Positions 44,701 through 52,947 of a DNA stretch of 64,000 nt are shown piece after piece. A program made the position numbers and the translations under genes. This DNA is from DUTS01 sp050951605 (lineage in GTDB: Bacteria > Bacillota > Peptococcia > DRI-13 > DTU073). Every line of letters begins with the position of its first letter. Position 1 is the first letter of the stretch. The stretch covers positions 248,001 through 312,000 of the forward strand of contig JBMNJJ010000009.1 of assembly GCA_050951605.1 (NCBI GenBank), written 5' to 3'. The notes beneath the pieces were generated by a model. The model did not search any database. It was not told the DNA's origin and worked only from the letters and a program-made list of their open reading frames with translations.

Positions 44701-45489
44701 ATAGAAAGAGAAAAAGGCTCTGATTATGGGAAAGAATTGGCTTGCGTAAGAGAGCTTTTGCCTGTGGAAAGCAGAGCAGAGAATAGTGAAATTATGAGTA
44801 GATTAAACTGGCAATATCCTGCTGCTGCATTAGCTAATATTCCAGGGAAGGTCTCGGTGACGGAAATAAAAAACCGCTACCAATTGTTAGCCGGAGAGCA
44901 GGATATAAGGCAGCAGTTTTTTAGGAGACGGCGTTTTGCCCAAAGACCACAATTTTTGCAGAAAAAAGGTCTTTCCGCTAGTGAAAAAGGAACGGCTTTA
45001 CATTTGGTCATGCGGTATTTGAATTTTGCTCATGCTGATACGGAAACTGGGGTAAAGGTACAGATCGCAGAGATGGTGAGACGGGAATTTATTGCTCCGC
45101 TTCAGGCAGAGGCTATAGATGTAGAGGCTATTGTTCGGTTTGTTCATTCACCCCTGGGGAAAAGGCTTCGTGTGGGAGAAGATATACAGCGAGAAGTTCC
45201 GTTTATGTTAGCTCTTCCGGCTGGGGAGCTTTATCCGGAGGTAGCTAATCTTGCTGAGGAGATAATTATTGTCCAGGGTACGCTTGACTGTCTTTTTAAA
45301 GAAGGGGAGGAATATGTGCTTGTCGATTACAAGACAGATAAGGTAGAGTTTGGTGGGCTTGCTGTTTTACGGGAGCGGTACAAGGTGCAGATGGAGCTTT
45401 ATGCGCGGGCAGTTCGCACTATTTTGGCTTTACCGGTCAAAGAAAAGCTGCTTTATTCTTTTTATCTGCAGGAAGCAATTTCGGTATAG
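41731..45489 (+). CDS. addA: ATP-dependent helicase/nuclease AddA
   Basis: AddA is the 3'-5' helicase and nuclease subunit of AddAB. The 1252-residue protein has the UvrD-like motifs SAAAGSGKTAVLVERI (Walker A), DEYQDINAVQ, GDVKQSIYGFR and LYVAMTRAKDAL, and the C-terminal nuclease with LVDYKTDKV. ATG 41731 (MSKTKWTREQEAAI) has GGAGAGGAG right upstream; the frame is open back to 41605 but overlaps the HEPN gene. It is probably co-transcribed with addB through the toxin-antitoxin pair. Confidence 0.96.
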   Translation: MSKTKWTREQEAAIKTRDCNLLVSAAAGSGKTAVLVERIVSRILDEQNPLDVDRLLVVTFTNAAACEMKERISAALTKRLRENPEDQRLQKQRLLLGKAAISTLHSFCLEIVRQNYYRLQLPGDLALDPRFRIADEVEGILLKMEVLENLFEERYEEEEPAFLALVEGMGGQRDDQNLQELVLKLYTFSRSQPDPRAWLTKAGQVFQAGLTDKPMQVLFSRLVDKTTIVLQEAIVLLQEAYDLALQPGGPFVYSSTLGAEVEGLEKILAIKREHWENLWAALAAFEFFSLKACRGEVDVSLKEEVQALRNQAKQMVQDLQKEYLVQSPKELVQDMQEMAPLMNCLCQLVIEFSERYLQRKVELNMLDFDDLEYFALSLLGEKTENGWIPTELAKTLRQRFEEVLVDEYQDINAVQETILTLVSREKTKIPNLFMVGDVKQSIYGFRLAEPGLFLEKYHRYPQEIGKTELKINLAKNFRSRRNIVAGVNFIFRQLMGGHLGGITYDQENELVFGATWTEDSAEKQQKYPLEVHLVEAQAKKKEEVAVEKSDAGEKRFLEGATGILTEVEEDLSSLQVEARLIGRRILELQEEMVVWDQEKKTFRPVNFSDIVVLLRSTKNTAPTFLEEFRKLGLPVYAEIGSGYFAAQEVQVMLSLLKVIDNPCQDIPLTAVLFSPIVGLSEVELARIRLHSSADDFYVALCLAARKEEEPLKSTLRSFLRKLKSWRTFARRNSLLELIWLLYRETGYYDYVGALPRGKQRQANLRALLERAKQFEDTTMKGLFKFLRFLKRLADSGSDLGTARALGENENVVRIMSIHQSKGLEFPVVFVGCLGKQFNLKDLSGDVLLDRDLGLGPVWVDPDKRLKYPTLAKLIVRDKLKTEMLAEEVRILYVAMTRAKDALILVGSVKDLEKEVRKWSRVITRQGWPLPASVLLQPQSPWDWLGPCLLRHRESQVLREIAGCEEKAWDTIEKDPAPWRIYLSDSRTIEAIEREKGSDYGKELACVRELLPVESRAENSEIMSRLNWQYPAAALANIPGKVSVTEIKNRYQLLAGEQDIRQQFFRRRRFAQRPQFLQKKGLSASEKGTALHLVMRYLNFAHADTETGVKVQIAEMVRREFIAPLQAEAIDVEAIVRFVHSPLGKRLRVGEDIQREVPFMLALPAGELYPEVANLAEEIIIVQGTLDCLFKEGEEYVLVDYKTDKVEFGGLAVLRERYKVQMELYARAVRTILALPVKEKLLYSFYLQEAISV

Positions 45490-45518
45490 GGGACAACCTT
45501 GTATTTAATGTGAATATC

Positions 45519-45547
45519 TTGTTGAATATTAAACATTGTGGTATAAT
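45519..45547 (+). promoter_or_regulatory. Sigma-A promoter of the first MGLWD-family gene
   Basis: TTGTTG at 45519-45524 and TATAAT at 45542-45547 with 17 bp between them. The region CTTGNTGAATATTAAA is nearly the same as that at 60568-60583 before the paralogue. Confidence 0.75.
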
Positions 45548-45599
45548 TGTCGAAAGAGAGTGAAATGTGGGAAAACAGGATAAAAGGAGTTAACTTGGG

Positions 45600-46457
45600 A
45601 TGGGATTATGGGATGATATCAAGGAAAAATTAGAGAAATCTGATAAAAAGGAAGCAGATTATGGGTTAGACAAGCTAATCATAAAGGCGGAATGCTTGCC
45701 GATATATTTTAATTGGTATGATTTTCATAGAGGTAAATTGAGGTTACTTGATCCAGTTCTCGGCAATCTAAAAGCACAGATAAAGGAAAATAGGATTGAA
45801 GCTAATAAAGATAGAGTCGATGATAAAATACGGGAGATACATAAAATATTCGATCCTGTGATGGAAACTATGAAAAAGAACTTTTTAAAGGAAAAAGACC
45901 CGGGGAGGGCGGAAAGAATAGAAGAAGAATATCGTAAAACTGAAGACATAGTAAATGACCTTGAGACAAGGGTACGGAGATGGTCTGTTGCCGGAGATCA
46001 AATACTTTGTGGTGAATATAATATTCCTACAGCACGGGTAATAGACCGTTCATATACCTTTCTTGGTGTTAGAGCGGGTGAAATGGTTATACGCGGACCT
46101 TACAGCAAAGAAAGCATTCAAAGTAATATTGAAGCTTTGTATGAGATGGAAAAAAAGTATGAAAAATATAATAATGGTCGTGGTTTAAAAGCTTTAGAAG
46201 AAGTTGTTAAAAAGATAGATTATTGGCAAGGAGTTCATCAAGAACAGAGGGATAATAAACAACGGCTCAATGAGTTGCTTCCCGAGCGGTATAAGCCTGA
46301 AAAGGAATTTGATGTGTTAGCCATACCGGATGAGAGAAGACCTATACAAACACGTCTGGGCGAAATTCGTGATGAAAAAGCGAAAAAAAGTGAGGCAGCA
46401 AAGACCAATAGCATAAAAGTACAAGAATTTTCTTGTCAGGGTAGGGGCAGGTGCTAA
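45600..46457 (+). CDS. Unknown protein with GRGRC C terminus (MGLWD family, copy 1)
   Basis: I do not recognise this 285-residue protein. It begins MGLWDDIKEKLEK, is highly charged and largely helical with probable coiled coil (about 55-120 and 200-225), and ends in FSCQGRGRC after a lysine-rich tail. There is no signal peptide or membrane helix. AAAAGGAG precedes ATG 45600. A second gene with the same start, the same promoter and a similar Gly/Arg end lies at 60648. It has its own promoter and terminator, so it is transcribed alone. Function cannot be inferred. Confidence 0.7.
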   Translation: MGLWDDIKEKLEKSDKKEADYGLDKLIIKAECLPIYFNWYDFHRGKLRLLDPVLGNLKAQIKENRIEANKDRVDDKIREIHKIFDPVMETMKKNFLKEKDPGRAERIEEEYRKTEDIVNDLETRVRRWSVAGDQILCGEYNIPTARVIDRSYTFLGVRAGEMVIRGPYSKESIQSNIEALYEMEKKYEKYNNGRGLKALEEVVKKIDYWQGVHQEQRDNKQRLNELLPERYKPEKEFDVLAIPDERRPIQTRLGEIRDEKAKKSEAAKTNSIKVQEFSCQGRGRC

Positions 46458-46480
46458 TTTTATCCATAAGATTATATATT

Positions 46481-46516
46481 AGGGTGTTGGTTAATGATAC
46501 CAATACCCTTTTTTTT
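46481..46516 (+). terminator. Rho-independent terminator after the unknown gene
   Basis: GGGTGTTGGT and ACCAATACCC form a 10-bp stem followed by eight T residues. It also lies at the 3' end of the minus-strand glycosyltransferase gene. Confidence 0.9.
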
Positions 46517-47471
46517 ACTGTTCAGTTTTACTAATAAATCTAGTATTATCTCCATCTTCATTTTTTTCACCTCTTTTAGTCTGTGCCCATAAATAAAGGA
46601 AACCACTGATATTTCCGCAAAATGATGCTAATCTTGTTATATATGCTACCAAATATATTTTTATTATTAAGAAAGGTGTGTATTTAATATCACGGTTTCT
46701 TATCAAGATTTTTTTTAGATACCCAGGGCGAGGCGGAAATAATTTTTTAAAGGGATGTTTAAGTTTTTCCTTATAGATACCTTGAATTTTCCAGGCGCGT
46801 GGTCCACCTTTTCCCGTACGGAAATGTTTTTTTATTAATGCTTTGGTATCCCTGGCAAATTTATAAGTAATGCAATACTCACAGTATCCTAATTTATATC
46901 CTTGGCTTGTACACCTGCTTGTCCAACCTATGTCTTCTCCCGACCTAATTCCTTCGGCAAATAACCCTACCTCATTAAATACGGATTTTCTAATCCAAAG
47001 ATTTGCGGTTTTAGCGACATTTCTTTCTTTGATTGTTCGCTCCATTTGGATGTTAGTAATTGAGTCATATATCTTAGCCGCGGTTATTTTTTCTTCAAAA
47101 TTAAAAATAACATTTCCGCCAAAGAGGTCATATTGATTATTACGGAAAAACTCTACCCCTTTTTCTAACCAATCTAAATTGGGGACACAAGTGGAATCCA
47201 GCAAGGCAATAATTTCTCCATTCGCTTTTTCTATACCTCTATTTCTCGCAGAATAAGGGCTTCTAAGATAATTGCTTTCCTGAAGTAGCATAATACCCTT
47301 TTGTTGAGATAACCACTCAAATGTTCCATCCGTAGAACCATTATCAATTATGATTATTTCAAATTTATTCTTAGGATAAGTTTGTTTTTTTAAGGCTTCT
47401 AATGTTATTTTTATTGCTCTTAAATCATTAAAAACAGGTATAATTACTGAAACATCAATCATCTTAATCAT
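46515..47471 (-). CDS. Glycosyltransferase family 2
   Basis: The 318-residue protein has the GT-A fold start VSVIIPVFNDLRAIKITLEAL, IIIDNGSTDGT and the segment RNRGIEKANGEIIALLDST with a DST in place of the usual DxD metal site. The C-terminal part is hydrophobic (about 270-300) and may touch the membrane. Acceptor and sugar are unknown. The start could be ATG 47471 or ATG 47462; AGGAG sits 3 or 12 bases away. It is the second gene of a minus-strand pair with a flippase and looks like part of a surface-polysaccharide module. It is AT-rich compared with its neighbours. Confidence 0.85.
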   Translation of the reverse strand: MIKMIDVSVIIPVFNDLRAIKITLEALKKQTYPKNKFEIIIIDNGSTDGTFEWLSQQKGIMLLQESNYLRSPYSARNRGIEKANGEIIALLDSTCVPNLDWLEKGVEFFRNNQYDLFGGNVIFNFEEKITAAKIYDSITNIQMERTIKERNVAKTANLWIRKSVFNEVGLFAEGIRSGEDIGWTSRCTSQGYKLGYCEYCITYKFARDTKALIKKHFRTGKGGPRAWKIQGIYKEKLKHPFKKLFPPRPGYLKKILIRNRDIKYTPFLIIKIYLVAYITRLASFCGNISGFLYLWAQTKRGEKNEDGDNTRFISKTEQ

Positions 47472-47530
47472 CTTCTCCTTTGTAATATGAGCAGGGCTGA
47501 TTGGGATGCGGTTTGGATGTTGTTGCTCAT

Positions 47531-49015
47531 TTAATCATTTCGGTTACATGTTTGGGTAGGTATAGTTATGTTGCCTTCTTTGTTTGTAACAAGTTGTTTT
47601 ATTAATAGAAATTCCTGCTTTTCTTTTAAGATAATCATTATCATATAGGCTAAAGAAAACACCATCCCCATATAGATTATATTTAAATCAGGGATTAAAG
47701 TTTTTACTATTAATATTCCTACTATTGATAAGACGGAAATAATAACTGCTGAAAGCATTTGTTTATAATATATTTTTAAAGTTATATCACATATTTTGTT
47801 TAATAAATTCCGGGTGCTATAAGTTTTAATTACTACCATAATTAAGTAAGTTATGGCAACTGCTTCTGCTGAAATAAAAGCAGTGATGATAAGTAAAGTT
47901 AAACCTAAAGGAATAAAGAACATTTCTCTTATTAGTACATCTCGTGATTTATCAAACGCATATAACCCCGGGATTATAAATCCTTTGGAAAACACATCAA
48001 ACACTAGTATTATCGCAAAGATTCTCACCATTATGATTGCCTCATCCCATTTATATTTAAAGAAAAAATGTAATAGGTCATCTGCAAAAAAAGCAACAAA
48101 TATAGACATAGGGATAATGAGCAAAGAAATGATTTTAACGAATGTTAGGTAATATTGACTAAAGTGTTTAAGCTTATTCTTTTTTGCTTTTTTAAAAATG
48201 AAGTTAGAGATATCTTTAAATGTTTGTGAGATTGTATTACCAATATTTCTTAATAAGTTTTTAGCAAAATTGTATACCCCTAAACTTTCATAACCAAAGA
48301 CAAAACCGATAACAACAGCATGAATATTTTCTATTATATAGTTTAAAATATTTCTTAAAAAAATGAGCCTATCAAAATGATAAATTTTTTTTGCTTTATT
48401 TAAATTAAGAGTTAAACTAGGAAGCCATAGCTGGTTTTTTTTAAAAGTATAAAACATATATAAAGTTAAACTTGCCACTCCAACGATATGACTGAAAGCA
48501 AAAGAATATATGCCAAAATTGAGATATATAAAAAATATTAAAGATAATTTTGTTAAAACGGACTTAATAACTTTGCTTTCTTCTATTTCTTTATACTTTG
48601 CATCTTTTTGTAAAATAGTTCTAAAAACTAAATTCATTGGTTTGAATAGGTAGGACAATGAGGACAAGGCGATTAAATAAAATATTATTAAGAAATTAAA
48701 ATAAATACTAATTGGATAAACGATTAATATCATTATTATTGTTGCAATTACGCCGAGGATTAGATTAAACCAAAATAAACTATCTAAGTCTTCGCTTGTT
48801 ACACCTTTTTGTCTAATTCCTTTTGATAATCTAAATTGAGTGCATTTATCAGTCAGGCCTATAATTATAAAAGCAATACTCTTGATCCCATATATTCTTG
48901 AATTTAACTTTACTCCAATAACATAAAATGACATAAATGTCAGTATTTTTGATAAAAAAATATTTATAGTATTCCATTTTAATCTAGTTATAGACTTTAA
49001 AGCCACCCTGCTCAT
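47531..49015 (-). CDS. Oligosaccharide flippase (Wzx/MATE-like)
   Basis: The 494-residue protein is almost entirely membrane helices (about 12-14) and belongs to the polysaccharide export flippase group: WNTINIFLSKILTFMSFYVIG at the start and central GYESLGVYNFAKNLLRNI. It would move lipid-linked saccharides across the membrane. ATG 49015 (MSRVALKS) is chosen because AGGAG lies eight bases upstream; ATG 49033 lacks a site. It is AT-rich and isoleucine-rich. The pair with the glycosyltransferase lies on the minus strand, against the run of all surrounding genes, which suggests gain by transfer. Confidence 0.85.
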   Translation of the reverse strand: MSRVALKSITRLKWNTINIFLSKILTFMSFYVIGVKLNSRIYGIKSIAFIIIGLTDKCTQFRLSKGIRQKGVTSEDLDSLFWFNLILGVIATIIMILIVYPISIYFNFLIIFYLIALSSLSYLFKPMNLVFRTILQKDAKYKEIEESKVIKSVLTKLSLIFFIYLNFGIYSFAFSHIVGVASLTLYMFYTFKKNQLWLPSLTLNLNKAKKIYHFDRLIFLRNILNYIIENIHAVVIGFVFGYESLGVYNFAKNLLRNIGNTISQTFKDISNFIFKKAKKNKLKHFSQYYLTFVKIISLLIIPMSIFVAFFADDLLHFFFKYKWDEAIIMVRIFAIILVFDVFSKGFIIPGLYAFDKSRDVLIREMFFIPLGLTLLIITAFISAEAVAITYLIMVVIKTYSTRNLLNKICDITLKIYYKQMLSAVIISVLSIVGILIVKTLIPDLNIIYMGMVFSLAYMIMIILKEKQEFLLIKQLVTNKEGNITIPTQTCNRND

Positions 49016-49139
49016 TCGCGATTCTCCTGACATTATGTTGAGAATTCGTATTAATTGTAAATTATTTTCTTATATTCAAGTATATCTTTTTTAATTTCAA
49101 TAAACAAGTTACTCGCGCTTTTGCAACCCTTGAGGTCTT

Positions 49140-49264
49140 AAAGAAAAATATGCAAAATTTAATCGTGGCAAAGGATTAGCAGCTTTAAAAAAAGCCGAAA
49201 AATGATTATATAGAATTAAATGTGTGGAAATTAAAAGGAATATCTATTGAAAATCAGGGGATAC
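49140..49264 (+). pseudogene. Possible remnant of a GNAT acetyltransferase C terminus
   Basis: Two plus-strand frames joined by a one-base shift near 49200 read FNRGKGLAALKKAEK and then NDYIELNVWKLKG. This resembles the A/V-site and beta-strand 5 region of GNAT enzymes. No start codon or ribosome site is present and no full domain remains. It fills the gap between the flippase gene and the FMN riboswitch. Confidence 0.35.
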
Positions 49265-49275
49265 TTTAATATAAT
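49247..49275 (+). promoter_or_regulatory. Sigma-A promoter of the FMN riboswitch
   Basis: TTGAAA at 49247-49252 and TATAAT at 49270-49275, separated by 17 bp, about 25 bp before the aptamer. Confidence 0.75.
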
Positions 49276-49298
49276 AATGAAGACAACAGAATAACATA

Positions 49299-49409
49299 TT
49301 CTTTTCGGGGAGAGGTGAAATTCCTTACCGGCGGTAAAGCCCGCGAGCCTTTTGGTTGATCTGGTGAAATTCCGGAGCCGACAGTTAGAGTCTGGAGGGG
49401 AGAAGGGAG
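49299..49409 (+). promoter_or_regulatory. FMN riboswitch (RFN element)
   Basis: The conserved blocks are present in order: CGGGGAGAGGTGAAATTCC, ACCGGCGGTAAAGCCCGCGAGC, GATCTGGTGAAATTCCGG, GCCGACAGTTAGAGTCTGGA and GGGAGAAGGGAG. With the terminator downstream it should shut off transcription when FMN is plentiful. The target is ribU. Confidence 0.95.
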
Positions 49410-49448
49410 GTAAGTGATGATGTTATAATTAGTTTTATTTTGCTTAGA

Positions 49449-49486
49449 TAACCCGAGGGAAAAATTCTTCGGGTTTATTTTTTTCA
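49449..49486 (+). terminator. Terminator of the FMN riboswitch
   Basis: AACCCGAG and TTCGGGTT form the stem, followed by a T-rich run; it lies between the aptamer and ribU. Confidence 0.85.
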
Positions 49487-49544
49487 ATCATTATTTTCAC
49501 CAAACAAATTTTCAACAAACTATCTTAAAGGAGAAGATGTAAAA

Positions 49545-50096
49545 ATGACAACAAAAAAACTAGTTCGCTTAGCTGTGCTTACTGCTTTTGCTATTCTTTT
49601 AATGTATTTTATCGCCTTTCCCCTACCGTTTTTTCCTGAATTTTTAACTTATGACCCCGGCGATATTCCGGGGATGATTGCGGCTTTTGCTATTGGTCCT
49701 TGGGCGGGAGTATTAGTACAGTTAATGAAATGTACTCTTGGTTATTTAATTGGTGCTTCTAAAGCTGGATGGATTGGAATGGCGGCAAATTTCGTGGCCG
49801 GTGGGACGATAGTTTTGGTAGCGGGAGTAATCTATCGTTATCGTAAGACGAAGGTCATGGCGGTGTTATCTCTTTTTGTGGGTTCTTTAGTAGCTTCTAT
49901 AGTGATGGCTATTGCTGATTATTATGTCTTTTTCCCTCTTTGGAGTTTCCCGACTAATAATGCTCTTCCTCTTTTAGTAGGTATGGTCATTCCGTTTAAT
50001 ATGGTTAAATTCGGGATTTCTTCAGTAATCACTTTTCTTATTTATAAAAAGGTGAAAAACATTTTGGAAGTAGAGGGATTAAAAAGAACAGCTTGA
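49545..50096 (+). CDS. ribU: Riboflavin ECF transporter S component RibU
   Basis: RibU is the membrane protein that binds riboflavin for an energy-coupling-factor transporter. The 183-residue protein has five to six helices and family segments ALLTAFAILLMYFIAFPLP-like at the N terminus, LTYDPGDIPGMIAAFAIGP and AIADYYVFFPLW. AAAGGAGAAG lies before ATG 49545. The FMN riboswitch upstream confirms the substrate. No energising EcfA/EcfT genes are in its transcript; the closest set is in the next operon. Confidence 0.95.
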   Translation: MTTKKLVRLAVLTAFAILLMYFIAFPLPFFPEFLTYDPGDIPGMIAAFAIGPWAGVLVQLMKCTLGYLIGASKAGWIGMAANFVAGGTIVLVAGVIYRYRKTKVMAVLSLFVGSLVASIVMAIADYYVFFPLWSFPTNNALPLLVGMVIPFNMVKFGISSVITFLIYKKVKNILEVEGLKRTA

Positions 50097-50175
50097 CAAG
50101 TTTTGGTTAACGTGTTAATTTTGATTAAAAAGTAATTTGGTCTAATTATTAAAAAGAAAAAATATAAATAAAAAG

Positions 50176-50340
50176 ATGGTAGTAGGTGTCCTTTTTTAAA
50201 GGGAGAATAGGGAACCGAGTGAGAATCTCGGACGGTCGCGCCACTGTGAGTGGGGAAATTTTACCTTATCCACTGAATTTTCTGGGAAGGGTAAGGGGTT
50301 AATCAAGCCACAAGTCAGGAGACCTGCCTGCTACCGCCGC
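50176..50340 (+). promoter_or_regulatory. Cobalamin riboswitch
   Basis: GGTAGTAGG (about 50178) pairs with CCTGCTACC (about 50327) as helix P1. In between are AATAGGGAACCGAGTGAGAATCTCGGACGG-type blocks (in pieces: AGGGAACCGAGTGAGAATC, GCGCCACTGTGAG) and the B12-box segment AAGTCAGGAGACCTGCCTGC. These are the hallmarks of the AdoCbl-type aptamer. It lies 110 bp before the first gene of the corrinoid operon with a terminator between. Confidence 0.95.
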
Positions 50341-50397
50341 AAAAAACCTTCGCGAGGGAGGGAGGCGTGCCTATGTGTACTGTTTGGAAAAAAACAG

Positions 50398-50436
50398 AGC
50401 CTTAGTATTCTCGTCACGAGGAGCTAAGGCTTTTTA
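50398..50436 (+). terminator. Terminator of the cobalamin riboswitch
   Basis: AGCCTTAG (50398-50405) and CTAAGGCT (50424-50431) close a hairpin with inner pairs around TCGTCACGA, followed by a T run. It would stop transcription before the operon when cobalamin is bound. Confidence 0.88.
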
Positions 50437-50486
50437 TTTAAGGTGTGTTTTTGTCATCGTAAAAAAGAATTAGGGGGAAATATGGA

Positions 50487-52877
50487 ATGAATGTTTTGAG
50501 AGAAAAAACAACGAAGCAATTATTAGCTAAATTTATGTTAATAGTTATCTTTGCGATAATGGGTTTCTTTTTATCATCTGTGTTGTTGCCGGGAAATCAA
50601 GGAGAAGCATTAGCGGCTGAGCCTTTTGATAGTTTGGCTGAGCAGGCGGTAAGCAATAGTTATAGTCATTATATAGAGACTGGGGGGAAGATTATTTCAT
50701 CTTCATTGGATGATTTAGATTCATACAGTATCTATATTTTAACGGAAGCAAATGTTTCGGTAGATCAATGGGTTTATGGGGAAAGCCGTTTAAAAACCAC
50801 GGTAATTAATCTAATTGATGATACTATCGAGAATGAAGCAGATGAAAGTCTTAATGTTAATGCGAAATATGTGGCCTATCAGTATTTAGCGGCGAAGGGT
50901 TTAGGTGAAGATGCCCTTGCTCAGAAGCTTTTAGAAATTTTGCAGCATAGGCAAGAAAATAATGGAGATGGTACTTTTTTCAATGGAGCTTGGAGCCAGT
51001 GGACGAATCTTCCTGTTTTTGATGCACTTTGTCGAGTAGGAGCACTTGGTCAGACTGATGTAGAAAAGGGTATTGATTACATCTTAAGTCTTAAGGCAGG
51101 AGATTATTTTTCCGATTTTATGTCCACTACTCAAGCAATTAGGTCTTTATCTGCACTAAAGGCTGAATTGCCCAAATATCGGACAGATGAGATAGAGACA
51201 GCAATTAATGAAGGACTGGCTTGGCTGAAGGGGCAGATTAAGGAAGACGGCAGTGTAGTTTATGTAGGTGATGGTTGGTCTGATGATGTGGTTACTGATA
51301 CGGCGGAAAGTATTCTTACTTTAGTTGCTCTTGGTCAGGACCCTCATAGTTGGCAACATAAGGATACGAAAAAAAGTCCTGTCGATTATATGAAAGAAAA
51401 GGCTAAAAATTCCGAAGGTACTTTTGGCAGTGGCAATATGGGGGCAAATACTTGGGCCTTGGATGCTTTTAATTGCTTAGGTGCAATTGTGGTAGAAGAT
51501 ACAGATATAAGCAGTGGTGGCGGTGGTGGTTCTTCTCGTCCCTCTGAGAATAAAGTCAGGGTTGAGGTAGCTGTTACGGGAGAAAAGGGAGAGAAGCTTT
51601 TTTCCGGAAGGGTGAATTTAGATAAAAAGAAGGCGACGGTTTTTGAGACCTTAGCAAAAACAGATTTAAATTATGAAGGAGATAGTTATTTTATTACCGC
51701 GATAGAGGGACAAAAAAATCAAGGCATGAACGGGTGGATGGTTAAGGTTAATGGTAAGTTTATTGCTACTTCTATTGGTGATTATACTTTGCGGACAGGT
51801 GATAGTGTAGAGTGGTTGTATAGCACTGACTCTAGTAATATTGTAGGGATAGGTGGTAAAGCGGGAGGTTCAGGTTCAGATTCTCTTTCCTCTGAAAAAA
51901 ATTCTGAGGTTGAGAAAAGTGTGGAGGAAATTTTAACCGAGTTATTAGCTCAGGGAGATGAATTGAAAGTTAATTTACAGAAGATAGTTAATCAACAAGC
52001 TTTCTTTTCACCTCAGCTCCTGACCAAAGTTATGGAACAAGAAAAAAGTTTGCAGCTGGAAACGGAAAGAATGCAGATTTCTTTTGCTCCTTCTTCTTTA
52101 TGGACTGAGCAATTAAGTAAAATTCGTGAAGAGGAGAATACATGGCTCAATTTAGGAGCAAAAGCTCTTAGTGCTGCAGAAAAAAAGGAAATAATAGAAG
52201 GTGCATTAAGACAAGGTTGTGGTCTTGAAGATATTGGGGCTCAGGTAGTAGAACTTAAAGCAGAGATTGTAAGAACAGAAGAAAAGGGGGAAGCATATAC
52301 GGAAACAATCACCGGTTTCCATGAACCGGTACAGATTACGTTCGAACTTTCAGGGTTAGAAATTGCCGAAGAAGAGGCTAATTTATTAACGGCTGTACGT
52401 TATGAAAAGGATCGTTGGGGTAATCTGCGGGCAGTAAAGTTAGGCGGTACTTATGATGCGACAAGTGGAAAGTTTACTTTTTACACGGAAAACTTTAGCT
52501 TATATAGTGTGGTCAAAGCAGAAGATTTATTAAAAATTATGTTGGCTATAAATGAAGAAGAAGTACTTATTAATGATACCAAGAAAAAAGTTGATGTGCC
52601 GGCTTGTTTAATTGAAAATCGGACGATGGTTCCTTTGCGTTTTGTGGCCGAAGGAATGGGAGCTGAGGTACAGTGGCAAGAAGGCACCAGAACGGTAGAA
52701 ATGCATTTTCAAGATAAACTTTTGAAGTTAGTAGTAGGTAAAACAGGTCCCGGTCTGGAAGTGCCGGCTATGATTGAAGAGGGGCGGACTTTAGTACCAC
52801 TTCGTTATGTCGTTAATTATTTAGGCGCAACTGTAACTTGGTTTCCTGCTACACAAACGGTAATGATCGTTAGGTAA
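50487..52877 (+). CDS. Secreted transcobalamin-like protein: alpha toroid, DUF4430, stalk domain
   Basis: The 796-residue protein has a signal peptide (about 1-42), an alpha/alpha-toroid region of the prenyltransferase/squalene-cyclase superfamily (about 95-335; ending GTFGSGNMGANTWALDAFNC), a glycine/serine linker, a DUF4430 domain (about 353-450, ATVFETLAKTDLNYEGDSYF and GWMVKVNGKF), a helical middle part, and a C-terminal stalk (copper amine oxidase N-like) domain (about 684-796, ENRTMVPLRFVAEGMGAEV). Toroid followed by DUF4430 is the layout of animal intrinsic factor and transcobalamin, which bind cobalamin. The cobalamin riboswitch directly upstream supports a corrinoid-binding role. AGGGGG lies before ATG 50487. 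No covalent anchor is visible; the stalk domain may hold it at the surface. Confidence 0.85.
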   Translation: MNVLREKTTKQLLAKFMLIVIFAIMGFFLSSVLLPGNQGEALAAEPFDSLAEQAVSNSYSHYIETGGKIISSSLDDLDSYSIYILTEANVSVDQWVYGESRLKTTVINLIDDTIENEADESLNVNAKYVAYQYLAAKGLGEDALAQKLLEILQHRQENNGDGTFFNGAWSQWTNLPVFDALCRVGALGQTDVEKGIDYILSLKAGDYFSDFMSTTQAIRSLSALKAELPKYRTDEIETAINEGLAWLKGQIKEDGSVVYVGDGWSDDVVTDTAESILTLVALGQDPHSWQHKDTKKSPVDYMKEKAKNSEGTFGSGNMGANTWALDAFNCLGAIVVEDTDISSGGGGGSSRPSENKVRVEVAVTGEKGEKLFSGRVNLDKKKATVFETLAKTDLNYEGDSYFITAIEGQKNQGMNGWMVKVNGKFIATSIGDYTLRTGDSVEWLYSTDSSNIVGIGGKAGGSGSDSLSSEKNSEVEKSVEEILTELLAQGDELKVNLQKIVNQQAFFSPQLLTKVMEQEKSLQLETERMQISFAPSSLWTEQLSKIREEENTWLNLGAKALSAAEKKEIIEGALRQGCGLEDIGAQVVELKAEIVRTEEKGEAYTETITGFHEPVQITFELSGLEIAEEEANLLTAVRYEKDRWGNLRAVKLGGTYDATSGKFTFYTENFSLYSVVKAEDLLKIMLAINEEEVLINDTKKKVDVPACLIENRTMVPLRFVAEGMGAEVQWQEGTRTVEMHFQDKLLKLVVGKTGPGLEVPAMIEEGRTLVPLRYVVNYLGATVTWFPATQTVMIVR

Positions 52878-52947
52878 GCATTACAAATTTAATAGCAGCT
52901 GTTGGGAAAAAGTGGCTAAAGTACTGGGGAGAAAGGGGGGATTACTG

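Noticed and set aside
49266..49487. Minus-strand open frame of 73 codons
   Set aside because: It is antisense to the FMN riboswitch and its terminator.
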